A DNA stretch of 64,000 bases from assembly GCA_035356615.1 (NCBI GenBank), contig DAOQSN010000008.1:1-64000 (forward strand), written 5' to 3'. The notes beneath the pieces were generated by a model. That model worked only from the letters and a program-made list of their open reading frames with translations. It did no database searches and was not told the origin of the DNA. This DNA comes from JAKQDH01 sp029558835 (GTDB lineage Bacteria; Planctomycetota; Phycisphaerae; UBA1845). This document shows positions 7,438-16,700 of the stretch, piece by piece. Positions within the stretch are counted from its first letter, which is position 1; each line of letters begins with the position of its first letter. Position numbers and translations under genes: made by a program.

Positions 7438-9888
7438 ATGAACCACTGGAACACGACCGTAGCACTGGCGGTAGTGGCTTGCTTGTTGGGCGCAACGCCT
7501 GCAGTGCGGGCCCAGGACTGTGATTGGCTGCCGGGCGAGGGCGCGCGGGGAACCGACGGAGACGTACTCGCCACCACTACCTGGAACCCCGATGGCCCGG
7601 GCCCACAGCCCGAGCTGCTGGTTGTCGGTGGGGTTTTCACAGTTGCCGGCGGCGTCTTCGCAAACAACATCGCTGCGTGGGACGGCAACACCTGGCACCT
7701 GCTTGGATCGGGGATGAACGGCGAGGTATTCGCCGTGGCGGTCTACAACGGCGAATTGATTGCGGGGGGCGCCTTCACGACCGCCGGGGGCGTGACATGC
7801 AACGGAATCGCCCGCTGGAATGGCAGCGACTGGCAACCGCTGGGATCAGGGATGTACGGCAGCTATCCATACGTTGATGCCCTGACGGTCTACAACGGCG
7901 AACTGATCGCGGGAGGCCGTTTCACGACTGCCGGCGGCGTGTCGTGCTACAGAATCGCTCGCTGGAACGGCAGTATTTGGCAGCCGCTGGGGTCGGGGGT
8001 GGGCGGTGTTACGCGTCCACGCGTGTCCGCCCTGACAGTCTACAATGGCGAGTTAATTGCGGGAGGCTCTTTCACGAGTGCCGGCGGCGTGCCGGCCAAT
8101 TTCATCGCTCGCTGGAACGGCAGCGCTTGGCAGTTGCTGGGGTCGGGGATGAACGGCGATGTGCGCGCTCTGACTGTCTACAACGACGAACTGATCGCGG
8201 GGGGGCAGTTCTGGACCGCCGGAGGCGTGACATGCAGATATGTCGCCCGCTGGAACGGCAGCGTCTGGCAGTCGCTGGGGTCGGGAATGGACTATCCCGC
8301 ATACGCCCTGGCAGTCTACAACGGCGAACTGATCGCGGGGGGCGACTTCGGAAGCGCCGGCGGCGTGACGTGCCTCCGCATTGCCCGCTGGGACGGCAGC
8401 GTCTGGCAGCCGGTGGGGGATGGGATGAACAACTGGGTAGCGGCCCTGACGGTCTACAACGGCGCGCTCATCGCGGGCGGTCGTTTCTTAGGGACCACTG
8501 GTGGCGTGCGGTGCAGCTTCGTCGCCGGTTGGGACGGCAACGCCTGGGAGCCCCTGGGGGAGGGGATGAACGACTTGGTGACCGCCGTGACAGTCTACAA
8601 CGGCGAACTGATCGCGGGGGGCTGGTTCAGAAGCGCCGGGGCCGCGTCGTGCAACTACGTTGCCCGCTGGGATGGCAGCGCGTGGCTACCGCTAGGGTTG
8701 GGGATGAACGACGCCGTGGAAGCCCTGACGATGTGCAACGGCGCGCTCGTCGCGGGGGGCTACTTCACGTCTGCCGGCGGCGTGACCTGCAACTACATTG
8801 CCTGCTGGGACGGCGGTGCGTGGCAGCCGCTCGGGGAAGGAATGAACTATGACGTCTATGCCCTTACTGCGTATGACGGCGGATTTGTCGCGGGAGGCCT
8901 CTTCACTTCCGCCGGTGGCGCGACCTGCAACTACATTGCCCGCTGGGACGGCAGCGCCTGGCAGCGGCTGGGCGAGGGCATGGACGGTTGGGTGGCAGCC
9001 CTGGTGGTCTACAATGGCCAGTTGATCGCGGGGGGCTCTTTCACGACAGCCGGCAGTGTGGAGTGCAACTGCATCGCCCTCTGGGACGGCAGTGCCTGGC
9101 AGCCGCTGGGGTCGGGGATGAACGGCAGCGTGCAGGCCCTGGTGGTCTACAATGGCCAGTTGATCGCGGGGGGCTCTTTCACGACAGCCGGCAGTGTGGA
9201 GTGCAACTACATTGCCCGCTGGGACGGCAGCACGTGGCAGCCGCTGGGTACGGGGATGAACTACGTTGTGTGTGCCCTCGCGGTCTACACCGGCGAGCTG
9301 ATCGCGGGAGGGTACTTCACGACCGCCAGCGGTGTGCCGTGCGGCTGCATCGCTCGCTGGAACGGCAGCGTCTGGCAGCCCCTGGGGTCGGGGATGAACG
9401 GCAGCGTGCAGGCCCTGACCGTCTACAACAACGAGCTGATCGCGGGGGGCGATTTCACGGCCGCCGGAGAGTGGGTCTCGTACTTCTGGGCCCGCTGGGC
9501 ATGCTTCTTCGCATGTGACCTCGACGGCGACGGCGACGTGGACGAAGATGACTTCTGGCTTTTCGTCAGCGCGTTTGGCACCTGCACGGGCGCCCCCGGC
9601 TTCCTCCTAGAGGCTGACCTCGACGGCGACGGCTGCATCACCCTCGTCGACTACGGCCAATGGCTGCAGTGCTACCTCGACGCCAACGGCCGGGGCTTCG
9701 CCGCGCCGACCAGCCGGCCCGCAGAAGCGGCGCCTTTCGAGCCGGTAGCAGTGCCGCTGGCGACGATTAGTCTGGACGGCCGCTTGCGCGCCGCTCCGGA
9801 CCGCGATCGTAATGTCGCCCCGGATAGCGAGGTTGACGTTGATCTGGCTGATTTCGGGAACTTCAGCACGGCCTTCACCGGCCCGTAG
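7438..9888 (+). CDS. secreted 13-repeat beta-propeller-like protein with dockerin-like end, 816 aa
   Basis: The N-terminus MNHWNTTVALAVVACLL...AVRAQ is a signal peptide. Then 13 tandem units of about 46-50 residues follow, consensus IARWNGSxWQPLGSGMNGxVxALTVYNGELIAGGxFTTAGGV; a Trp/Gly pattern like this is typical of secreted planctomycete propeller proteins. The C-terminal 150 residues hold Ca-binding dockerin-like loops (DLDGDGDVDEDDF, DLDGDGCITLVDY, and a last EVDVDLADF). The ATG at 7438 has GGAG 7 bases before it; a GTG at 7423 in frame is less likely. Two repeats (9001-9090 and 9139-9230) are almost identical in DNA, which points to recent duplication or gene conversion. Ligand unknown. 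It is convergent with the 10441 gene, 28 bases apart. Confidence 0.88.
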   Translation: MNHWNTTVALAVVACLLGATPAVRAQDCDWLPGEGARGTDGDVLATTTWNPDGPGPQPELLVVGGVFTVAGGVFANNIAAWDGNTWHLLGSGMNGEVFAVAVYNGELIAGGAFTTAGGVTCNGIARWNGSDWQPLGSGMYGSYPYVDALTVYNGELIAGGRFTTAGGVSCYRIARWNGSIWQPLGSGVGGVTRPRVSALTVYNGELIAGGSFTSAGGVPANFIARWNGSAWQLLGSGMNGDVRALTVYNDELIAGGQFWTAGGVTCRYVARWNGSVWQSLGSGMDYPAYALAVYNGELIAGGDFGSAGGVTCLRIARWDGSVWQPVGDGMNNWVAALTVYNGALIAGGRFLGTTGGVRCSFVAGWDGNAWEPLGEGMNDLVTAVTVYNGELIAGGWFRSAGAASCNYVARWDGSAWLPLGLGMNDAVEALTMCNGALVAGGYFTSAGGVTCNYIACWDGGAWQPLGEGMNYDVYALTAYDGGFVAGGLFTSAGGATCNYIARWDGSAWQRLGEGMDGWVAALVVYNGQLIAGGSFTTAGSVECNCIALWDGSAWQPLGSGMNGSVQALVVYNGQLIAGGSFTTAGSVECNYIARWDGSTWQPLGTGMNYVVCALAVYTGELIAGGYFTTASGVPCGCIARWNGSVWQPLGSGMNGSVQALTVYNNELIAGGDFTAAGEWVSYFWARWACFFACDLDGDGDVDEDDFWLFVSAFGTCTGAPGFLLEADLDGDGCITLVDYGQWLQCYLDANGRGFAAPTSRPAEAAPFEPVAVPLATISLDGRLRAAPDRDRNVAPDSEVDVDLADFGNFSTAFTGP

Positions 9889-9916
9889 GGTAAGGTGCAG
9901 GCACGTGGGGCTCGGC

Positions 9917-10441
9917 TCATCGCTTGACCCTTTGCAGCTCCGACGGGCGCAGGCGCGGCCGCGGTGTGGGTTTGTTACCCACCAGCCCCGGTGGCGCGGC
10001 TGTCCTCTGGCTATACGCTGCGCGCCGCGCCTCTGCAAACTGGATGAGCAGCAGCTCCTTGTCGCGGGCGGCGGCCGTCGTGTTGTTGAGCGCGACCACC
10101 TTGTTCGCGAGCAGTGCCAGGCTGCGGGCGAAGCGCGGCGAAAGCACCCAGCCCTCGCGGTAGCCGTGCCGGGCGTTGAAGCGCGAGACGTGGTCGATCA
10201 GGCCGAGACGGCGGAGCTTGGCCCGGACGCGTTCCAGCGTGCGCTTCGAGATTCCGTGCTCTTCTGCGAGCGGTGCCAGCTTAGGCACCAGAGAACCGTC
10301 GGCCCATTTCAGCGAAATCCACAGCACGAGGCAGCAGTGCTGCTGATTACGGTTCCCGGGGAACAGGAGTTCGGCCAGATCGCTGACGTCCTGCAAGCGC
10401 GCGATGCGGCTCGCGTTGAGATCGACCTTGGTACTCGTCAT
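9917..10441 (-). CDS. winged-helix DNA-binding protein, 174 aa
   Basis: Residues 45-105 read as a helix-turn-helix with wing: LVPKLAPLAEEHGISKRTLERVRAKLRRLGLIDHVSRF, then a basic turn (HGYREGW) and a strand. Such proteins occur as plasmid replication or transcription regulators. The C-terminal tail is basic and disordered. The ATG at 10441 gives the natural N-terminus; the extension to 10480 is Cys-rich and has no ribosome site. It is the last gene of a leftward series that begins with the Orc1/Cdc6-type gene, so a role in replication or copy control is plausible but inferred. Confidence 0.7.
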   Translation of the reverse strand: MTSTKVDLNASRIARLQDVSDLAELLFPGNRNQQHCCLVLWISLKWADGSLVPKLAPLAEEHGISKRTLERVRAKLRRLGLIDHVSRFNARHGYREGWVLSPRFARSLALLANKVVALNNTTAAARDKELLLIQFAEARRAAYSQRTAAPPGLVGNKPTPRPRLRPSELQRVKR

Positions 10442-10677
10442 GTTCTCACAGGGGGTGGTTCTGAAGTGCAAACACGGCATTCCGTGCGGGGCCTGCGCGA
10501 CGCGGCACTGTTAAAATCCGCTGGCGGCGTTGCGGGCAAACCATGCCTGCACCGAAAACCGGGCGAATCCGGCGGCCTGGTGCGCGCGAGGGCCCCCTTG
10601 CGGCGGATTCGACGCGTTTGCGCGGCGTCTTCGTCGGTGGCCTCGGGTTCCCGTTCGGAGGGTGAAAACCTTGTCAA

Positions 10678-11073
10678 TCAGACCGGCCCTGGATTCTTGG
10701 CGGGCTGGGGATCTTCACGTCGGTGAACGAGCGAACTGGCCGATTGAAAGCCGGCCTGGCGGAGCTGTTGTCGCAGGGCGTAGCGCTCCTGGCTGATCCG
10801 GATGGCGTGCTCGCGCAGGTGCGGACCGAACGTCTTCTCGATAAAGAGGATGCTCTCGAAGGACGACACATACACCTCGTTGAAAACCCTCCAGAACCGC
10901 CAGCGGACGCCTTGGCGGCTCATGCGGAAGGTTTGATGGACTTTCTGGCCGTACGTGCCGCGGAGGACCATGTAGCTCGGCTGGCCCGCGCGCAGCTCGA
11001 CCCAGAGCTCACGCGACTCCGTCAGCTGCTTCAACTGCTCCAGAAACTGCTTGTCTTTCTCGGTCAGCATCAT
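10678..11073 (-). CDS. hypothetical protein, 131 aa
   Basis: No family recognised. It is helical and basic, with an aromatic-rich centre (VRWRFWRVFNEVYVSSFESILFIEKTFG). It starts inside the end of the zinc-ribbon gene upstream, a 65-base overlap in another frame, with GGTGA a few bases before ATGATG. A long overlap in a tight leftward cluster suggests translational coupling. The last 25 residues are charged and probably disordered. Confidence 0.6.
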   Translation of the reverse strand: MMLTEKDKQFLEQLKQLTESRELWVELRAGQPSYMVLRGTYGQKVHQTFRMSRQGVRWRFWRVFNEVYVSSFESILFIEKTFGPHLREHAIRISQERYALRQQLRQAGFQSASSLVHRREDPQPAKNPGPV

Positions 11074-11815
11074 GGTTGGTCACCCAGATCGTGCTACCCT
11101 CCTGCCACACGGTGAGAACGCCGGCGTGGGCGAGGAAGATGATCGCGATGAAGCGATAGATGAGGTCCCGGCGCGGGTCCTCGATCAGTGGCGGGATATC
11201 GGCCAGCGCGATCGCGCTGCCCGTGCACTGGGCTTGGACGTGGCGTTCGTAGCGGTGCAGGTCGAAGTCGCTCCTGCTTGGCGGAGCTGCCGCTGGCTCG
11301 ACCGAGCGGGTCAGCTCGTCCAGCGCGGCCTGGAGCGCCGCCAGGCCGTCCAGCCCGGCCGGGTCCACCTCGACGGCCGGGGACCGGCACGCGGCCAGCA
11401 TCAGCCGCACACGCTCGCGCTGGTCATGCTTGCGCTCGCGGTGCTCGGCCATCTTCTCCCGGAAGTATGCCGCATCAAACACGAGGCCGTCGAACAGGAA
11501 CCGCGACATGATCTCCGCATGGCAGCAGTTGCACTCGTACCGCCGGATGCGGACACGCGGCCTCCCGCCACAGGCGGCACAGGTCTGAAACACCACCGTC
11601 GGGTCGAACGTCCTCCCGCACGCAAGGCACCGGCAGGCCCCGTCGCGGACCATTACGAGGTTTCCGCCGCAGCCTGGGCAGGCGTGCCCGGCCAGCATCA
11701 CCTCGTAGCAGAACGCCCGCACACGCGCGACCAGGCACGCGACCGCGTCCGCCAGCATGAAGGCGAGCCGAACGATGTCGGGCCCGACCTGGGTCTTACA
11801 GGACGACATTGACAT
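11009..11815 (-). CDS. multi-zinc-ribbon protein, 268 aa
   Basis: The first half carries three treble-clef or ribbon-like Cys pairs: CPGCGGNL...CRCLACGRTF near residues 46-72, TCAACGG near 85-90 and YECNCCHAE near 98-106. It continues with a charged SRFLFDGLVFDAAYFREKM segment and a basic helix (EHRERKHDQRERVRLML). The C-terminal part (DLIYRFIAIIFLAHAGVLTVWQEGSTIWVTN) could be a small winged helix. Nucleic-acid binding is likely; specific function is unknown. The start is placed at 11815 (MSMSSC), overlapping the end of the previous zinc-ribbon gene by 20 bases; starts at 11830 or 11806 are also possible. Confidence 0.65.
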   Translation of the reverse strand: MSMSSCKTQVGPDIVRLAFMLADAVACLVARVRAFCYEVMLAGHACPGCGGNLVMVRDGACRCLACGRTFDPTVVFQTCAACGGRPRVRIRRYECNCCHAEIMSRFLFDGLVFDAAYFREKMAEHRERKHDQRERVRLMLAACRSPAVEVDPAGLDGLAALQAALDELTRSVEPAAAPPSRSDFDLHRYERHVQAQCTGSAIALADIPPLIEDPRRDLIYRFIAIIFLAHAGVLTVWQEGSTIWVTNHDADRERQAVSGAVEAADGVA

Positions 11816-12119
11816 CGGCGTCCGCAGCACGGTGCGGCGCGACTTCCTTCTGTGCGCTGGGGCGTGCTGTGCCGCCAGCTTGATCTGGTTTGGCCGCAGC
11901 GTTCCCCGGTCGCTGGTATTTGGGCGTGAACTTCCGGCCGCAGGCCTTGCAGCGCCGCAGCCGGCGCGGGCCCAGACCTTTCGTTGGTCGCGTTCCCTTC
12001 GAGACCGTGCGTTGGCTCTTACAGTATGGACACTTATACGGGCGTCCCACGAGTATCACCTCGCGGGACCCACGCGGGGCCTGCGTACATAAGTTTTTGC
12101 CACCACGGCAACGTGACAT
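11796..12119 (-). CDS. small zinc-ribbon protein, 107 aa
   Basis: The core YKCPYCKSQRTVSKG...LRRCKACGRKFTP gives two CxxC pairs 24 residues apart, a classic zinc ribbon like those at the front of some transposases and plasmid proteins. It is followed by a basic, Ala/Pro-rich tail. The frame stays open upstream to 12506, but that part crosses the candidate origin repeats and is low-complexity; the ATG at 12119, next to GGCGGGAG, is preferred. It lies directly downstream of the candidate origin and overlaps the 11815 gene, so it probably shares a transcript with it. Confidence 0.6.
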   Translation of the reverse strand: MSRCRGGKNLCTQAPRGSREVILVGRPYKCPYCKSQRTVSKGTRPTKGLGPRRLRRCKACGRKFTPKYQRPGNAAAKPDQAGGTARPSAQKEVAPHRAADADVNVVL

Positions 12120-12209
12120 GCTCCCGCCGTGGTTCCCAGGGCTGACGCGGTGTGCACCCCTGACAGCCGCGCGCCTGCCAGCATCGGTGCTCCGCGCGCC
12201 GGACTTCGC

Positions 12210-12481
12210 ATTGCGGGGAGGGGGGATGGGGGTGCGGGGGCTGGGGGAGGGGCGAGGCAGGGGTAGAGTATGCGGAGTTAATGCGTGAGCGTCTTTGCCG
12301 CTGTCGATGTGTTCGTTCGGCTCCCCTCCCGGACCCTCCCCGCTCTTCTTCTCTTTCTTTTCCATATAGAAGGTATAGATAGAGGCGGCCGGACTCGGTT
12401 GAAACCACGCGCGAGTGACAACAGCCATCCTGGTGAGCACTACCAGCGGCTGCGAGCACTCCACGCGTAAACTCCGCATAC
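12210..12481. other. candidate replication origin (inverted repeats + G-tract + AT-richer core)
   Basis: Two 20-bp arms with consensus GTATGCGGAGTTWAYGCGTG lie at 12268-12287 and, inverted, at 12462-12481, 174 bases apart, with two or three mismatches. The left arm is bordered by a 50-base G-tract (runs of 4-6 G at 12217-12265). Between the arms, 12344-12386 is the least GC-rich stretch nearby (pyrimidine run, then CCATATAG and GGTATAGATAG). The block lies between the Orc1/Cdc6-type gene and the zinc-ribbon gene. Archaeal origins are often next to cdc6 and have inverted origin-recognition boxes with G-strings around an unwinding element; these arms do not match the archaeal box sequence, so the assignment is by layout only. 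Confidence 0.5.
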
Positions 12482-12551
12482 AGTAGGCCAGAATGGTCAG
12501 CAGCACGGGCGTGAGCGGGACAGCCTGCCCGGGCGCGCAGCGCGCGGCGCC

Positions 12552-13670
12552 TTACTCGCCAAACCGCAGGCGGCAGATCTGCTCCACGATCGGCTGGTCG
12601 AAGTTCAGCAGGACGCGGTTCGTGAACGTTCGCCCGACCTTGGTCGCCACCAGGGCAACCAGCCCGACGCTCTGCAGATAGCTGAGGCTGGAGTAGAAGT
12701 GGACGTAGCTGAACGGCTTCTCCCCGCGCGCCTGGCAGAGCCGGACGTAGCGGCCGTAGACGTCCTTGGCGAACGCGGTGGGCGCGACCTGGACCGCCCG
12801 CAGGATGAGCAGCAGCGGGTCGGTCAGGTCGTTGATGATGTCAATGATGATGTCGCGCCGGGCGTGCTCGAAGCAGGCGGCCAGCGACTCCTCGGGCCGG
12901 GTCACCGTGTAGAAGAGCGTCTTGATCGCCACCCGGACATCCGCGTTCGTCTGGCGCACCGTCAGCGCGGCAATCTCAGCCAGCCGGCCTTCGTCCCAGG
13001 CGACCAGGCCGCGCTCGGCGCGGTCCCGCAGGATCTGGCTGATCTCGGCCGCGTTGTAGTGGCGGAAGTGCAGCGGCATGGGCTGGAGGCTGCTGCGCGT
13101 GGCCGGGTCGATCTCCTTGAGCACCTGCGGGTTGTTGGCCAGCGCGATCGCCAGGAAGGGCTGTTCGGCCCGGCTGAGGCGGTAGAGGATCTCCCGCCGC
13201 GGGTCCTTGGGGCTCATCAGGTCGATCTCGTCCAGGATGACGGCGGTCTTCTGCGGGCAGCTCGCGCAGAAGCGCTCGAACATTTCGGACAAGCTCGCTC
13301 CGCGCGCCTGCACGCCGAGCAGGTGGGCGAGGATCTTGAAGCTCGTGTTGTGCTCGCGGCAGTTGGCATAGAGGATCTGGAGGCTCGTGTGCTTGGGCAC
13401 GACGCGTTGCAGGTAGCGCAGGGTGAGCGTCTTGCCTGAGCCCCGGCTGCCGATGATGGCGTAGTGCGTGGGGATGCCCGTGATGTCGAAGCGGAGCAGT
13501 TCGTCAATGAGCAGCTTGGCCTCCTCACGGAGCAGGGGCTGGTCGGGGATGTGGTCGAAGTCGAAGACGGAAAAGTCCCTGACTGACTTGGCCTCCTGGC
13601 CGAGGTGGTCCTTCTGCTGGCGCAGGTACGCGGCAATGTCCATCCGACGCATCAACTCCGCGGACGGCAT
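12552..13670 (-). CDS. Orc1/Cdc6-type AAA+ replication initiator-like ATPase, 372 aa
   Basis: The layout follows archaeal Orc1/Cdc6. An N-terminal FDFDHIPDQPLLREEAKLL is like the xPD(Y)xPxRLPHRE lead. Walker A is GSRGSGKT near residue 73. Then come ANCREHNTSFKILAHLLG (compare xNCRxxNTxxxxxxxxL), Walker B VILDEID, a sensor-1-like ALANNP, DPATRSSLQP followed by HYNAAEISQILRDRAERGL, and a sensor-2 region (TNADVRVAIKTLF). The last 90 residues form a winged helix (VYGRYVRLCQARGEKPFSYVHFYSSLSYLQSVGLV). The family loads helicase at origins. It is archaeal/eukaryotic in type and unexpected here. TniB/ExeA-like AAA+ is the main alternative but lacks the NCR and DPxxxSSL signatures. The start is uncertain (ATG at 13670, 13652 or 13643; no strong ribosome site). 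Confidence 0.88.
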   Translation of the reverse strand: MPSAELMRRMDIAAYLRQQKDHLGQEAKSVRDFSVFDFDHIPDQPLLREEAKLLIDELLRFDITGIPTHYAIIGSRGSGKTLTLRYLQRVVPKHTSLQILYANCREHNTSFKILAHLLGVQARGASLSEMFERFCASCPQKTAVILDEIDLMSPKDPRREILYRLSRAEQPFLAIALANNPQVLKEIDPATRSSLQPMPLHFRHYNAAEISQILRDRAERGLVAWDEGRLAEIAALTVRQTNADVRVAIKTLFYTVTRPEESLAACFEHARRDIIIDIINDLTDPLLLILRAVQVAPTAFAKDVYGRYVRLCQARGEKPFSYVHFYSSLSYLQSVGLVALVATKVGRTFTNRVLLNFDQPIVEQICRLRFGE

Positions 13671-13761
13671 CAACCGCGCCAGTACTTAAAGGTTGTGCGT
13701 CCCGCGCGAGTGGTGGCGCTCCGGCGGAGCGGTGCGAGTCTGAGGTGGGTATGGGGCGGCC

Positions 13762-16700
13762 TCAGTCACCAGGGCCGGTGAACTCCGCTTGAAACAGCGC
13801 GAAATCGGCGAGATCCATGTCCCCGTCGGCGTCGCAGTCTCCGGGATTGCACTCCGCCCCGACTGAGGCCTCCGGGCCACTCAGGCACGCGACGAAATCG
13901 AGAAAGTCTGTCAGATCGGCATCGCAATCGTGGTCGAAGTCACCACATCCGCTCCCATAGCACACGTGCCCGCCATGATCCTCGGTCAGTAGCTCGCAGT
14001 TAGCGTAGACATGCAAACCATGCGTGTATAGCTTTCCGCTGGGACCCCAGCCCCACTCATCGACCGGTGCGTTGACATACAGTGCCTCGCCCCAACCACA
14101 CGTACCGCCCCGGTTGCCGTTGTCCGCGTCGTCAACCAGATGGAGGACACCATTGATCGTAAGCAGATCAATCTGGAAGTTGGGGTTCTCGCCAAACCAG
14201 CAATACGCGGAGGGCACGCCGTCATCGTAGCCGCCCACCTCCAGGTACGTTGGGTCCCCATTGCAGATCAGGTTTAGGTTCGCCAGCCCTCCCAACGCCA
14301 CTTCGTCCGTCGCGTAGTTCTGGAGGCTGCCGCCCTGGCTGGTGATCTCGATAGCTGCACCGGGTAGGGCGCTGAATGTGCACTGCCCTCCGAGCACGAG
14401 GGTCCGGGTCATGATGTCGGCCCCGGTTGTCTGGATGTTGAACGTGCCGGTGCCGCTCTGATGCCCCACTTCCAGGTACGGTGTGGACAATGATGCCGAG
14501 GGACCAGTCACCTTCAACGTCCCCGTCCCGCCTTGGCCGACGTCCATCCACGATGATACCGTGATGGATCCTCCGTTCAGCTCCAGCAGCCCTTCCGCGC
14601 CAAACTGTCCACCGATACCGATCCCGCTTCCGATTCCGTCAACGGTAAGCGAGCCGTTGTCCTGCGTGAACACGCCGGTACCCTCCCACCCGATTGTGAC
14701 CGTGCCGCTGGTCAACAGCGTACCGCCGCGCAGGTCATAGGTCCCGCTCGAGCCGGCGCGATGCCCCAGGACCACGCCCCAATCACTGGTCACTGTGTTC
14801 GTGCCACCCCGCTGGGCGAAGGTCCCGCTACCATAGTACCCGATTGCCTCGTGATGCGCCGTCAATCCACCGGTTCTCAGTTCATAGCTGCCATTGCCTG
14901 TGTCCATCTGCCCGATGACTACGCCGCCTGCGCAGGTGGCAGTTCCGCCGGACTGCGTGAAGTTGCCGTGGCCCCACGCGCCAACGACCAGATCCGATGA
15001 GGCATCGCTTAGCGACAGCACGCCGTCATCAAGTTCGTACTCACCATCGCTATCGAGCCAGAGGCCGAGGTGGAGGAACTCCCGCACAACGTGATTCCCC
15101 CCGGTCTGAACAAAGATGCCTTGACCCGATTCGCCCACATTCGTGAAGGGCGTGTCCAGCAAGGCCGGCATGCCGAGTTCGTAGCGCCCGTCGGATCCTG
15201 CCTGACAGGCAATGCCGAGACCACCGAACAATGAAACCGACCCTCCGCCGTGAGCAAACGTGCCACTTCCCTGGATACCGACGCCAAGCCAGCGCGCAGA
15301 AAGGGTACCATCGTCTGTCAGATCGTACGTCCCGTCTGATCCTGCGTGCACACCAAGTCCGATGCTGTCCGCAACGGTGTTGCTGCCGCCGGATTGGTCA
15401 AATGTCCCCTCTCCAAACGCGCCGATCTCCTCATCACTCGCAGACAGGTGTCCGCTTGAATGAAGCTCATATGTGCCATTCCCACTTGCATGGTCGCCAA
15501 CCACCAGCGCCGACGTCGAATAGGCCCCAGTCTCGTGGATGAACCTCCCGGTGCCCTCAATGCCCACGTACACAGGCTCCGAGAGCTCAAGAGTGCCGCC
15601 GCTGAGTGTGAAGGTCCCGTTTCCCCCTGGGTCGTTAGCGAGATCCATCCAGCCCGCAATCGACAGCGCCCCGCCGATCTGCGTAAACGTGGCCGTGCCT
15701 TGTCCCCCGATGACCAGCCCCTCAGCAATATCAAGTGTACCGCCGCTAAGCTCAAAAGTGCCTACGGCGTCGGGCAAGCCACCCATTGCCAGCCGTCCGT
15801 CGGTTGAGTGCGCGCCTCCCGTCTGAAAGAACCTGCCTATGCCCGCCCAAGCCACATCCTCGTACAACACCTGCAGCTCCGCGCTACCGCTCAGGTGGTA
15901 GCTCCCCTCCGAGCCGGGTTCGTGCCCAAGCGCAAGACCCTCCCACACGTAGTTCAGGCCGCCCGTCTGCAAGAAAGTGCCGTCTCCGAGGTACCCGACG
16001 AATTCCCATCTCGCCACCGTAGTGCCGTCCGTTTGCTGACAGAAGCCCCCGTGACTTAACTCCATCTGTTCGGCTACCGAAAGCCCCCCAGTCTGCACGA
16101 TTCCTCCACCGGTTCCGACAAGGGCGATCAGAACAGACGCATCTTCCGTAATACTCGCAACGCCGTCACTGACGTGCGCGGCGTCGTTGGCCCCGGGCAC
16201 ACCCGGCATCGAAGCACACCAGGGAGGTGGATCGGCGCTCGGCGCCTCGTGCTGCCAGTTGTCCGGGGCGGACCAGTCCCCCGCGGGAACCGCCCAATAG
16301 AAGTCGCTTTCCTGGCAGGGCATGGTTTCGACGCAAACCCAGATTCCTCCGGGGTTTTCGGAGTAGTAGCCGAGGTGATCGGCGCACAGGAAGACTACGT
16401 ACTCACCGGGTTCCAGGAAGACATCGACGAATTGACCAATACCGGCTACCTCAGCTTCCTCATAGGTTCCATAGTATGTGCCATTACCAAGACCATAATC
16501 CGGGACGAGTGGGCGCCATTTTCCTGGGAATTCTGGATCCGGTTCGTACGTGACGGGCCGGTTCTTGTAGACGGCAAGACATGCCTTCCAGCCCTGGCTC
16601 CAAGGGTCCCCTTCGGGCCACGGCGACCATGCCCCGCCAGCAATCGTAAAGCGGTGAGTGCCTGACAGGGATGTGCAATACGTCTCCCCGTACTCGGCGG

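Noticed and set aside
7700..9480. CRISPR-like array
   Set aside because: The regular spacing comes from protein-coding repeats in one long frame; the units are about 140 bases and vary in codon-like fashion.
12120..12506. Extension of the small zinc-ribbon gene upstream
   Set aside because: It would run through the inverted repeats and the G-tract as a Pro/Ser-rich low-complexity chain; a start at 12119 is simpler. Not fully excluded.
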